From: Liquorilactobacillus sucicola DSM 21376 = JCM 15457
Lineage (GTDB): Bacteria; Bacillota; Bacilli; Lactobacillales; Lactobacillaceae
NCBI RefSeq assembly: GCF_000612445.1
Contig: NZ_BALC01000001.1
Location: forward strand, 434,001 to 498,000
DNA length: 64,000 nt
Direction: 5' to 3'
In this document: one piece after another, positions 1-8,129 of the stretch
Position numbering within the stretch: the first letter of the stretch is position 1
How the letters are laid out: every line of letters begins with the position of its first letter
Program-made: the position numbers and the translations under genes
Notes under the pieces: model-generated
Told to the model about the DNA's origin: nothing
The model's database searches: none
The model's input: only the letters and a program-made list of their open reading frames with translations

Positions 1-1709
1 GTTTTCGTCTTTGCTCGATATCTTTTATTTTTTGAGGATCGGGAACTTTTTTCTTTTTGCCCTTTTTCGTAATGATCATTAATCTTGATAATACGGTCTT
101 TTTCGCTAACCTCTGAATTATTTCTTTGCGCCTTATCTTGTTTTTGTTTATTATTTTCTGAGCTATTTGTTTCATTTTTCTTTGTTAATGATTTTTCTAT
201 CCCGTTTTGTTGCTTATGCTGTTTAACTCGTTTGTTTTTTAGTTTTTGTATAAGCGATTGAGATTCTGTGTTTTCTTGTGGTGTACGCTCGGACTTATCG
301 ACCTTTTTTCTTGATTCAGCAACATCATTTGATACTTCGTTGTTAGAATTTCCATTGTTAAAGAGATTAACAACTTTGCCACTTGAGTTTCGAATAAATT
401 GATTGGTATTTACTAAACGATCATTAGCTTCGTGAGCACTCTCAACAATTTTTTCTTTCTGATTATTAACTGTTTGCATAATCTCTGTTGAAGACTTAAT
501 TCGTCCGCCTGAAAATCTTTTAATTAAATAACTTCGGTTTTTCCAACCGAGAAACATAATTAACCATAGAACTAAAGCATTGACAAAATAACCAGCATAG
601 GAACTTGGTGGAATAATAATATCGACAACTTGTTGACAAATATTAATTGCCAGAATTCCTAAAACTAAACAAGCTTTTGAGAAAAATAAAAGTATTACGT
701 CAGATAATCCTTTAAATAAACTACCTGAATATTTAGGTATCAAACTAATCAAAGCCATGACTGGTAGAACGAGTGATAAAACAAGGGCAAAAATCTGCAC
801 ACAAAGATTCATGAAACCAATCGCGAATAGTGGTATGCCGTAGCTGATGGACACCAGCGGTGACATTAAACTAATCAAAACTTTGTAGTACATATAGTCT
901 TCTTTAAGATATTTGTTATCGCTAGCGTTGACTTTTTCGTTGATTTTATCGGAATCTTTATCATAATCAGTTGAGAGAAATTCATAAGGTTTTTCTTTAC
1001 TTTTGTTAACAGCAGGAATACTTGTTTTGCCATAATTCATCAAATAATATGGACGCTCAATTGATTTTTCAAAAAATGCTTTTCTGACAATACTAGTTGC
1101 ATCAGCATTTTTTATAGCTTGAGAGTTGTCTAAACTCATTAAAGAACTTTGTGCTGTAGTTGAAATCGAGTTGAAAGTTTGTAGCATATAACTTGAGTTT
1201 TTAAACCAAACTGCCGAGAATCCAACAATCACTAAAGTGAATAAAATACGTTTCAAGCCGTCACGCTCATTTTTAAAGGCAGCAATATAAAATGCACTGA
1301 GAATAGAGACCACAAATAAAATGATCCCAAATTTACCAAACAGATTATCCCAGAGCTGTCCTGAAAGCCCAGCAATCTTATCAATTAAGTTATTAATAGA
1401 ATTATTAACGGCCGTAGCACCAAACATCATGTTTAGGGAAAAATCGAAGATTTTAAAGACAAAGCGATTAATTTCCCAGAAGAAACCGGTTAAAGCTGAA
1501 ATGGCTTTTAAAGTGACATTGGTTAAACTGGCTTTTTCCATATAAGGATTAAATGAATCAAGTGTTGAAAGAATTTTACTCATTTCGTAACCAGTTAAAA
1601 CATCTTTAACCGAAGTTTTTGAATCCGCAAAGACAGCTATTCTGTATATAAAAAGACTAATTAGTGGAATGACACCAATTAGTCCTAGTTTCTTGTACTT
1701 AGTTTTCAA
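1..1709 (-). CDS. conG: ConG/VirB6-like conjugation membrane protein, 3' end beyond the window
   Basis: The reading frame stays open from a TTG at 1709 to the window edge, about 569 codons, so the C-terminus is missing. GGAGGTGA precedes the TTG at good spacing. The protein opens with a signal-like segment (LGLIGVIPLISLFIY). Several membrane helices follow, including GIILFVVSILSAFYIAAF and IPLFAIGFMNLCVQIFALVL, and then a long Lys/Glu/Asn/Gln-rich tail from about residue 400. This matches the VirB6-like channel proteins of ICEBs1 (ConG) and Tn916 (Orf15), which form the inner-membrane part of the transfer pore. It lies 17 bp downstream of conE, as in ICEBs1. Family assignment rests on topology, position and neighbours rather than a catalytic motif. 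Confidence 0.8.
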   Translation of the reverse strand, partial: MKTKYKKLGLIGVIPLISLFIYRIAVFADSKTSVKDVLTGYEMSKILSTLDSFNPYMEKASLTNVTLKAISALTGFFWEINRFVFKIFDFSLNMMFGATAVNNSINNLIDKIAGLSGQLWDNLFGKFGIILFVVSILSAFYIAAFKNERDGLKRILFTLVIVGFSAVWFKNSSYMLQTFNSISTTAQSSLMSLDNSQAIKNADATSIVRKAFFEKSIERPYYLMNYGKTSIPAVNKSKEKPYEFLSTDYDKDSDKINEKVNASDNKYLKEDYMYYKVLISLMSPLVSISYGIPLFAIGFMNLCVQIFALVLSLVLPVMALISLIPKYSGSLFKGLSDVILLFFSKACLVLGILAINICQQVVDIIIPPSSYAGYFVNALVLWLIMFLGWKNRSYLIKRFSGGRIKSSTEIMQTVNNQKEKIVESAHEANDRLVNTNQFIRNSSGKVVNLFNNGNSNNEVSNDVAESRKKVDKSERTPQENTESQSLIQKLKNKRVKQHKQQNGIEKSLTKKNETNSSENNKQKQDKAQRNNSEVSEKDRIIKINDHYEKGQKEKSSRSSKNKRYRAKTK

Positions 1710-1726
1710 ACACTCACCTCCTAGTT

Positions 1727-4222
1727 TTAGTGATATAGTTCCTCACTTTCAGATGAAGCTGATTTATTAATTGTTTTAAATGAACTGGTCATTTCATCAA
1801 ACAAGGAATGGATAGCAATTTTTCCAACCCGACCATAAATATCCCGAAACAAACATTGACCTTTAATCATATTTGCCAACCAGCTTAGGTTTTGTTCATT
1901 AATTGGTAGTTGAACGTGTTCAAGAATCGCTTCACGTTCGCTGGGTTCGTCAAAAGCAAAAAGCACTCCAAACTGTCCGTGATCTTCCTGGTCCGAAATG
2001 TCGGCAACTGATTGAGTCGCGTATAGCAACATATTATTTTGCGACCTTCCGACACGTTTCATAGATTTTAGAATTTTTTTACCACTTTTAGCGACATTAA
2101 AAATCCAAGCTTCATCAAAAATTTCAGCGGTATAGCTGTTAGTGTCATTTGAACCAAACTTCTCACAGAATTTACCAAGAGGAATCATCAATGCAACCGA
2201 CTTCTTTTCCAGATCTGAATAATTGTCAGGATTGTCTCCCTCTTTTGGCAACTCTAAGCCAGAAACTTCTAGGATATTGATCCGGTCCTCTAAGTTGACC
2301 CCATTATTTGAGCCATCCGAAAAACCTAATTGCAAAACTGAACCAGTCACCATCTCGTAAAGTAAATTCCCAGCACCTTTAATCTCAAGGTCATCAGATT
2401 CTTTTAAAATCTCAATCACATGCAGCATACCAACTTGTTCGCCTAACTCACGTTGGCTAATTACTGTTTTGATAGCTTTTAAGATAGCAGTTTTAGCCAT
2501 ATCTTTATCTTTTGTAGAGTAAATCTGTTCGATCATAGCTTCAGCAGTATCTTTGGCGTCTGCACCTTTCAAGAAAATGATTGGATCAAGGACACCCCAA
2601 TTTCTTGAATCAGCAGCGTCTAGAGTCACATAATGAAAATTCTTTAGATGATTGACAAATAGTGGATAACTTCGTTGCATGTCCTCATTTTCAATGACTT
2701 TGTTAAACCAATTGCGAATTTCTTTTTTAGGATCGACATATAAAAGCTTAGCTTTCATGAAAGACATATAGATAAAAAGAAGTTTGACGAGAAATGATTT
2801 TCCTTTTCCAGTTTCACCAGTAACCGCAATGTGTGGGCTATCTGTTTTAGCTCCTTTAATACCTTTATTTGCAATCGTTGGATTAAACAAGACAATTTTA
2901 CGACTGGCATATATGGACTGTTCCAATGACTGGCTTTCGGTTAAGTCATCAATACGTCCGATATACCAACCAACATTATTGCCTAGACGATTACTCACTG
3001 CGAATAAGTTTTCTGCAAAGCCTTCATTGTTTGTTACTTGTAGCCAATTTTTGTTGCCATTTAGCGAATTTCCTTGTAAGAATCTGTAAAATAAATATAG
3101 CTGATCTGTATTTGGACGATATGCTTCAATTTCTCTTAAACCTAAGCGATTAATTAAGCGATCAGAGTGTGTTTTAACTTCTTCTTTACTATTTCCCGAA
3201 ATAACAAAACAAGCCAACCATTTAAGAATTGACTTACCATCTTCGATATCATTTTGGAGTTCATCTATTAAAAGTTGATTAGTTAAGTTGCGTTGACTAT
3301 CTCGATCGCCAGTTTGTTGTGCCTCTTGAGTCGTACTTTTGAAGCGCCTGCGTAATCTAGATATTTTAGAGTTGAGTCCATTTAAACCATCAATTTCTTG
3401 ATATTGAGATTTAATTTGTAGTTCAACAGGAAATTTCATACTTTGCGCAACTTCAAAAAGATGAGAAAAACTTATATTGTCTGGTAAAGCTCCAATCGGA
3501 ATAAAAGCTAAATAAGAGTTTCCAGTATCATTTTCAAGTTTTAAAAATCCCTTTTCGGTTGGATCTAAAATTGTATCAGTTAATTTGTAGAAGTTGTGTT
3601 CTTGGCTTTCTTGCAACACATCGTGTTGCATATTGCGAATGAAGTTATATCTAATTAAATAAGCCAATTCATCGGTTTTCAGACTTTCGCCTTTAATGCT
3701 TCGTATGACAGAACCTAGTTCCTCAATTTCATTAGCAAACTTTTTAAAATATGTTTCGTCAATCACAGTTTCATACCCTAAAACAGCAAACGCTTTTTGA
3801 AGGAAAAGATCATAACTTGAGGATATAGCGCCCTTAATTGTTTCAGAATATTGAAATGATTTTAACTTAACTCCAAGAATAAACTCTTCACTGGTGATTG
3901 TTCCTAGCTCATATTCAAGTTGTTTGACTGTTTCATTAGCGTAGTACTTAGCAATCGGTAAAGCTTCATCAGCAAAATCTTTTCCTAACTGGTTAAAACG
4001 TTCAGTTAAATTCATATCTTTTGGTAACATCTGTAAGTGCAGTTCACTATACTTTGAAAGTGTACCATAAACAAAAGCTAACATACGTTTATTAAGTTCC
4101 TTTTTTTCAATGTCATTGGTAGCTATACTTTCGGGTTTGATTTTATAATAAGCCCAAATGTCGCCAGTCTTGGTTAATAACAAGTTGTTCTTCATTAATT
4201 TAAAGGGTGTTTGTAACTCCAT
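1727..4222 (-). CDS. conE: ConE/VirB4-type conjugation ATPase
   Basis: This 831-residue cytoplasmic ATPase powers assembly or operation of the mating channel (VirB4 family; ICEBs1 ConE, Tn916 Orf16, TcpF). A Walker A motif GETGKGKSF lies near residue 467. A Walker B IFDEAWIF lies near residue 703, followed by the VirB4-typical region with KSMKRVGRSQNN and LLYATQSVAD. The N-terminal half is the usual divergent VirB4 domain. AAAGGAGG sits 6 bp before the ATG at 4222. The gene follows the small unknown gene by 13 bp and precedes conG by 17 bp, so it is part of the transfer operon. The length is what I recall for ICEBs1 ConE, and no disruption is seen. Confidence 0.95.
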   Translation of the reverse strand: MELQTPFKLMKNNLLLTKTGDIWAYYKIKPESIATNDIEKKELNKRMLAFVYGTLSKYSELHLQMLPKDMNLTERFNQLGKDFADEALPIAKYYANETVKQLEYELGTITSEEFILGVKLKSFQYSETIKGAISSSYDLFLQKAFAVLGYETVIDETYFKKFANEIEELGSVIRSIKGESLKTDELAYLIRYNFIRNMQHDVLQESQEHNFYKLTDTILDPTEKGFLKLENDTGNSYLAFIPIGALPDNISFSHLFEVAQSMKFPVELQIKSQYQEIDGLNGLNSKISRLRRRFKSTTQEAQQTGDRDSQRNLTNQLLIDELQNDIEDGKSILKWLACFVISGNSKEEVKTHSDRLINRLGLREIEAYRPNTDQLYLFYRFLQGNSLNGNKNWLQVTNNEGFAENLFAVSNRLGNNVGWYIGRIDDLTESQSLEQSIYASRKIVLFNPTIANKGIKGAKTDSPHIAVTGETGKGKSFLVKLLFIYMSFMKAKLLYVDPKKEIRNWFNKVIENEDMQRSYPLFVNHLKNFHYVTLDAADSRNWGVLDPIIFLKGADAKDTAEAMIEQIYSTKDKDMAKTAILKAIKTVISQRELGEQVGMLHVIEILKESDDLEIKGAGNLLYEMVTGSVLQLGFSDGSNNGVNLEDRINILEVSGLELPKEGDNPDNYSDLEKKSVALMIPLGKFCEKFGSNDTNSYTAEIFDEAWIFNVAKSGKKILKSMKRVGRSQNNMLLYATQSVADISDQEDHGQFGVLFAFDEPSEREAILEHVQLPINEQNLSWLANMIKGQCLFRDIYGRVGKIAIHSLFDEMTSSFKTINKSASSESEELYH

Positions 4223-4235
4223 TGAATTCCTCCTT

Positions 4236-4535
4236 TCAATAAATCATCAGTAATTCGTTTAGTAAACGTTGCCTAAAATTCCGTTTACGTGCTCTAATAA
4301 TCTCGATGGCGTAGTTCTTTGGTAGTTTGTCATAATGCAGGTTAGCGTACTTTTTGAAAGTTCTTAATTCGTCAACTTTAAGCATAAATGCAGTTGTAAA
4401 TCCGCTGGCTTCATGATCACGAAATTCTCCCACTTTCCTTAACGGCATTGATCTAACAGCTTTATCTTTAGCTAACTGCTTATCTACCCAACTCAGATAA
4501 GTTTTGATAGCTTGTTCCTGTTTAGTGTAGATCAT
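4236..4535 (-). CDS. small ICE protein of unknown function coupled to ardA
   Basis: I do not recognise this 99-residue protein. It is basic at both ends, for example RARKRNFRQR near the C-terminus, with no signal peptide, membrane segment or cysteine motif. Its ATG overlaps the ardA stop codon by 4 bp (ATGA) and there is no separate ribosome binding site, so translation is probably coupled to ardA. It is followed by conE after 13 bp. ICEBs1 has no ArdA or equivalent between conD and conE as far as I recall, so ardA and this gene look like an inserted cargo pair. A role in anti-restriction or another anti-defence function is possible from position alone. Confidence 0.75.
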   Translation of the reverse strand: MIYTKQEQAIKTYLSWVDKQLAKDKAVRSMPLRKVGEFRDHEASGFTTAFMLKVDELRTFKKYANLHYDKLPKNYAIEIIRARKRNFRQRLLNELLMIY

Positions 4536-5032
4536 GCGGAGATAAAGAATCCTGTCTTAGCATAAAAGCCATCAGTGCTAAAACGGTAATCTTGACCATA
4601 TTTGCGTGTGTCAATATACCCCGTTAAAACATCAGGCACTTCATGCCAGTAATTATTTTCGACTAAATAATTACCTAAGTCAGTATCTTCAAGAATGTTG
4701 GGAAGATAGGTAACGCGTTCAGGATCATTGATTAAATCTTCGACACTATCGTAAATACCACTGCCAAGAAGATCTTGTAAGTTTTCCCAGAGGTAATCGG
4801 GAATATTTTCTATTTCTGCAGCTATTCGGTTAAGCTTATTAATATTGTCATACTCTCCAATGTCAAATGGAGCTTCATAGTCAGTGATAATCCATTCTTC
4901 TTCTGTTTCATTCAATCCAATTTTTTGAGCAATTGTATTAAACGGTACTGGTAAAGTGAACCAAGCACCCTTAGTATTACCTGTGTTTTGCCGTGCTAGA
5001 TTTTCAACAAAGATACTAATATGGTTGTCCAT
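4532..5032 (-). CDS. ardA: ArdA antirestriction protein
   Basis: ArdA proteins mimic B-form DNA and occupy type I restriction-modification enzymes, protecting incoming conjugative DNA. This copy has 166 residues, the length I recall for Tn916 ArdA (Orf18). It is strongly acidic: many Asp and Glu are spread along the chain, for example ETEEEWIITDYEAPFDIGEY. The central region reads NIPDYLWENLQDLLGSG. The start codon overlaps the TcpE stop (TAATG), with AAGGACAA upstream, so it is read within the transfer operon. In Tn916 ardA lies beside orf17 (TcpE), matching the order here. No defects are visible. Confidence 0.93.
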   Translation of the reverse strand: MDNHISIFVENLARQNTGNTKGAWFTLPVPFNTIAQKIGLNETEEEWIITDYEAPFDIGEYDNINKLNRIAAEIENIPDYLWENLQDLLGSGIYDSVEDLINDPERVTYLPNILEDTDLGNYLVENNYWHEVPDVLTGYIDTRKYGQDYRFSTDGFYAKTGFFISA

Positions 5033-5442
5033 TATTTGTCCTTCTTTCTGTAGCTAAACTCGTCAAAAACGACCGATTGATCAATATAATTAACTTTAGT
5101 ATCATGGCAAATTTTCTTTTTAGGTTGAAGATACTCAAAGTAAAAGCTTACATAATCCCATAAGAACCAGAATATATTCTTGCCGTCCGGTTGAACTTTT
5201 TCGATTAGGCGTACCATAAGGTATGGAACCCCGATGTAAAACAGCATAGTAAAGAGCGGAACATAACTACTTATGAATGAAACAATTGAGTGAAACAAAA
5301 CAAAAATTAAAAATATGGTTATTAGATAAATCAAAATGTCTCTTAATTTAATAAAATACGGTAAAGAAAAGTTTTGTGTCAGTTGCTTAATTTTTATTGG
5401 TTCGTTAAAAACATTACGGTAGTTATAGGTCCTTTTTTGCAC
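5032..5442 (-). CDS. conD: ConD/TcpE-family conjugation membrane protein
   Basis: This 136-residue TcpE-family protein carries two hydrophobic segments in its middle (ILIYLITIFLIFVLF and VPLFTMLFYIGVPYLMV). It ends in a charged cytoplasmic tail with KPVV-like basic character. TcpE/ConD is a membrane component of the Tn916/ICEBs1/pCW3 transfer machine and is needed for transfer in the studied relatives. The start is GTG at 5442, with GGGAG about 10 bp upstream. It sits between conC and ardA in one tightly packed operon. Confidence 0.88.
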   Translation of the reverse strand: MQKRTYNYRNVFNEPIKIKQLTQNFSLPYFIKLRDILIYLITIFLIFVLFHSIVSFISSYVPLFTMLFYIGVPYLMVRLIEKVQPDGKNIFWFLWDYVSFYFEYLQPKKKICHDTKVNYIDQSVVFDEFSYRKKDK

Positions 5443-5448
5443 TTATTA

Positions 5449-5697
5449 TCAACTCCCAAAGATAGTTTTAAAGATATTACCGATCGCAGTAAAAACAGTT
5501 TGTGAGTTAGAGATCACGAACCAAGTTAAACCAGTCAGTAGTGCAATTCCAATTGCACGGCCGAGTTCTTGCCTGAAAATAAATTTGACCAACAAGATCA
5601 CAATGATAATTGTGATTGCATACTTTCCTTGGGTTACAACCCAATCTGAGACATTTCTTAATGATGGTAATTCTGAAGCTAACAAGAAAGGTTTCAT
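5449..5697 (-). CDS. conC: ConC-like small conjugation membrane protein
   Basis: An 82-residue protein with two hydrophobic helices (YAITIIIVILLVKFIF and IGIALLTGLTWFVI). In length and position it resembles ICEBs1 ConC, located between conB and conD. The ATG at 5697 is preferred over the upstream in-frame ATG at 5775. It has GGAGGAAAT immediately upstream and starts 1 bp after the conB stop, whereas the longer form would overlap conB by 77 bp without a ribosome binding site. The exact role of ConC in the channel is not established, and the sequence itself is too short for a motif-based call. Confidence 0.72.
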   Translation of the reverse strand: MKPFLLASELPSLRNVSDWVVTQGKYAITIIIVILLVKFIFRQELGRAIGIALLTGLTWFVISNSQTVFTAIGNIFKTIFGS

Positions 5698-5698
5698 A

Positions 5699-6718
5699 CT
5701 AATTTCCTCCGATACTATGATTAAATTCGTCAACAAAATATGTTGTTCGCTGTTTTGAGAGTTTGAGTGAAACATTTTCAGTGTGCTTGATGTCTGAATC
5801 GATTTGTTTGAAAGTCACTAGACACTGCACAACTGGTTTATTTTTAGTCCCGTAAACATGTAAGTTTTGGACGCTTGAGACCTCATATTCTCCCGCTAAG
5901 CCTGTTGGATTAGCCATGATAAACTTCATTTCATTTGTTTTTGAAGCAGCATATTTTTCCAAAAATGATTTAGTAAAATAAACGGCTTTATTATTTAAAT
6001 TTGAAGAAGCTACTGATTTATCTTTACTGTATTTACTTTGAAGCTGACCAATATGACCAACTGGATCGATCTTTTCAGAGAAATACGGATAACTAACGAC
6101 CGTGAATTTACTATTTTTTACCTTAAAAGAAATATTTAAATAACCCGATTTTTGAGTAACGTCTTCAACTGTCTTGGTTTCTTTTTTGCCATTTTTTTCT
6201 GTGGTTTCTTCTCGAGTAGTATGAATTAAATATTCTACATAATATTGTGCAATCTTAACTCCTTTTCTGTTATAAACACTCTGAATGCTTGCTTTATCAA
6301 AAGTTTGATAATCTTGACCAGCTTGATCGTTAATGTTTAAGTTAATCGCGTAATAAACTGCAAGATTTTTATTACGCTGATCCATTTCAGTAGTGTCGTT
6401 TGGGTAATTCAAATATGTTGCAAGAAATTCTTGCATGTAGTTATCTAACAAAGGGCTGTAACCACTAATGTTGGTTGAAGCTTGTTCTAGTTTATTCTGG
6501 TAGGTCTGCACCTCTGCTTGTAGTTTTTGATTTGTCTGTGCGACATTACTAGCTTTAATGAAAGCAAAGATACCGCTAGAAAAAATAAAGACCATTGTTA
6601 TCCAAACAATGATCTTAGCTGACTTCATATTTACTTTTTTCTTTTTGCGTGGAATTCTATTAACTTGATGTTTAGAACGTCGTTTGAATTCAAAATCTCC
6701 AATTTTAATAATTTTCAC
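5699..6718 (-). CDS. conB: ConB/TcpC-family VirB8-like conjugation protein
   Basis: This 339-residue bitopic membrane protein has a basic N-terminus (RIPRKKKKVN) and one transmembrane helix near residues 35-54 (IIVWITMVFIFSSGIFAFI). A large extracytoplasmic part follows, which in TcpC/ConB consists of two NTF2-like domains resembling VirB8. TcpC assembles as part of the membrane core of the Gram-positive mating channel. The conserved stretch NYMQEFLATYLNYPND fits the family. The listed start is GTG at 6718, but its AGAGG lies too close for ideal spacing, so the true start could be slightly different. It begins 11 bp after nicK, as in the ICEBs1 order. Confidence 0.88.
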   Translation of the reverse strand: MKIIKIGDFEFKRRSKHQVNRIPRKKKKVNMKSAKIIVWITMVFIFSSGIFAFIKASNVAQTNQKLQAEVQTYQNKLEQASTNISGYSPLLDNYMQEFLATYLNYPNDTTEMDQRNKNLAVYYAINLNINDQAGQDYQTFDKASIQSVYNRKGVKIAQYYVEYLIHTTREETTEKNGKKETKTVEDVTQKSGYLNISFKVKNSKFTVVSYPYFSEKIDPVGHIGQLQSKYSKDKSVASSNLNNKAVYFTKSFLEKYAASKTNEMKFIMANPTGLAGEYEVSSVQNLHVYGTKNKPVVQCLVTFKQIDSDIKHTENVSLKLSKQRTTYFVDEFNHSIGGN

Positions 6719-6729
6719 CTCTTTTTGAT

Positions 6730-7995
6730 TTATTCGATAATGGAATTATTTGGATTAATTACACTTTGAATTATTTTTTTATGCCGTTCACCAAGGTTTG
6801 CTTCTGCTAACATGGTTTCAATTTCTTCTGTTTGAAAAGTATCATCGATTATTTTAAAGGCTTTTAGAGTTGGCATAACTTGATTTTGTAACCATGTTTT
6901 AGTACGTTCAAAAGATATTTCTTTGGGATCGGTTACAAAACTTATTTTACTGACGCCACCTAAGAATAATGACCATGCGGGATAAACTAACCAATGCTTT
7001 TTATTTTTGGCTTTTGAAGGCAGTAAAAAAGTAATGTACTCCTTCATATAACCAAAAACTAAATCACAGATATCAATTGGATTTGGGGGATCTGTTAGTT
7101 GATGAACAATTTGGTCGGATTTGTTTCCACTGAATCTTAGTTCATAACGATTTTTGATGGGAACTTCGCACACCTTAAGGTGTTTTTTCTTAGCAACCTC
7201 GTAATTCTTTTGATAGAAACACATGTAAAAGTCACTTTGCATCGAACCAAAGTAGAGGCTGATGCCAGAAGCTTTAGTTTTATCTGTTATTTCATCAACT
7301 TGTGTCCCCCAATGAAAATGACTTGTTTTAAACTTTGATTTATATTCTTTGCGCTCCATTTTGTGCAGCATACGTTTCAATGGCAAGGCCTCTTTGTAGT
7401 CATTTACTGCTATATCAATTCGCGTGATATTGGCTTGATAGGCAAAACAATCTTTTAGGAACTCTAGCCAGCTACGTTGTTGTTGCTGTAAAAAAGATTC
7501 AAATTGACGACAACCTTGCCCTGAAAGCTCAATTAAAATTCCACGGTTGTCATCAGGAACTGATTCATAAATTTGAATCTGATCAATGCTGTAACGACCA
7601 ATATAGCCATAGCGTTTAACCTCATCAACGACAAAAGCTTGTCGTTTAATTTTTAAAACATTTTGAAAAATAGTATCAAGATCATGAAATGGTAACCTTA
7701 TTCTTAAATAATCAATGATTACGTCCATTTCAGTTTTATGTGATAATCTTTTTGTGAAATAATTTTTTATTTTTAGTTCGTTTTCCTTTCGCAATTTTTG
7801 AGTTCCTAATTCAAATGATGTATATGTCCGAGTACTAATTCCAATTGATCTGGCAATTTGTTGTTGCGTTAAACCGTGGTGAAGTCGAAGGCTTCGCACG
7901 TAATCATTTGACCATTCATAGTTTTTTCTGGTTAGCTTATTTTCCAAAGCCTCACTCTCCCGTGTAATTTGCGCATTTTGTTTTTTGATACGCAA
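6730..7995 (-). CDS. nicK: NicK/MobT-type relaxase (Rep_trans family) with N-terminal HTH
   Basis: This is the DNA relaxase that nicks oriT and stays bound to the transferred strand, and in ICEBs1 it also starts rolling-circle replication of the element. The 421-residue protein has an XRE-type helix-turn-helix near residues 36-75 (LTQQQIARSIGISTRTYTSF). A Rep_trans catalytic region follows, with ITRIDIAVNDYKE and NRYELRFSG. It lies directly downstream of oriT, as in Tn916 (Orf20) and ICEBs1. The start is uncertain: the frame opens with TTG at 7995, without a good ribosome binding site, and there is no other early Met codon. The frame is intact. Confidence 0.93.
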   Translation of the reverse strand: MRIKKQNAQITRESEALENKLTRKNYEWSNDYVRSLRLHHGLTQQQIARSIGISTRTYTSFELGTQKLRKENELKIKNYFTKRLSHKTEMDVIIDYLRIRLPFHDLDTIFQNVLKIKRQAFVVDEVKRYGYIGRYSIDQIQIYESVPDDNRGILIELSGQGCRQFESFLQQQQRSWLEFLKDCFAYQANITRIDIAVNDYKEALPLKRMLHKMERKEYKSKFKTSHFHWGTQVDEITDKTKASGISLYFGSMQSDFYMCFYQKNYEVAKKKHLKVCEVPIKNRYELRFSGNKSDQIVHQLTDPPNPIDICDLVFGYMKEYITFLLPSKAKNKKHWLVYPAWSLFLGGVSKISFVTDPKEISFERTKTWLQNQVMPTLKAFKIIDDTFQTEEIETMLAEANLGERHKKIIQSVINPNNSIIE

Positions 7996-8068
7996 GTTTC
8001 AAATCAGTTGTTTTGCTCAGTATATCAGCGTTCAATGTTACCTTGATTGACTTGTTTGCGTCCTTGTT

Positions 8069-8092
8069 ACCCCCCTGTTAGCAATTGGGGGT
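8069..8092 (-). other. oriT: ICE origin of transfer (oriT)
   Basis: Read on the minus strand, this 24-bp segment starts ACCCCC and ends GCTAACAGGGGGGT. It is a G/C-tract inverted repeat around a short centre. The ICEBs1 oriT, as I remember it, is also 24 bp, also an ACCCCCC...GGGGGGT palindrome, and shares the GCTAACAGGGGGGT half exactly. Tn916 has a similar CTAACAGGGGGG core. It lies in the 119-bp gap between conQ and nicK, the expected place. Nicking is predicted near GCTAAC. A nested hairpin (8101-8129) lies just upstream, overlapping the conQ stop. Confidence 0.88.
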
Positions 8093-8100
8093 AAACACTT

Positions 8101-8129
8101 GGCGCTCGGAGCTTTCAGCTCCTCACGCC
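8101..8129 (-). other. nested GC-rich hairpin at the conQ/oriT junction
   Basis: A perfect inner stem GGAGC/GCTCC with a 5-base loop (8108-8122) is enclosed by a GGCG/CGCC outer stem across a 3x3 internal loop. It overlaps the conQ stop codon at 8115-8117 and lies 9 bp from oriT. It could be an accessory oriT structure, a single-strand origin or an mRNA processing hairpin; which of these cannot be decided from sequence. Confidence 0.5.

Noticed and set aside
1321-1545. Plus-strand open frame inside conG
   Set aside because: Shadow of the conG reading frame, no ribosome binding site.
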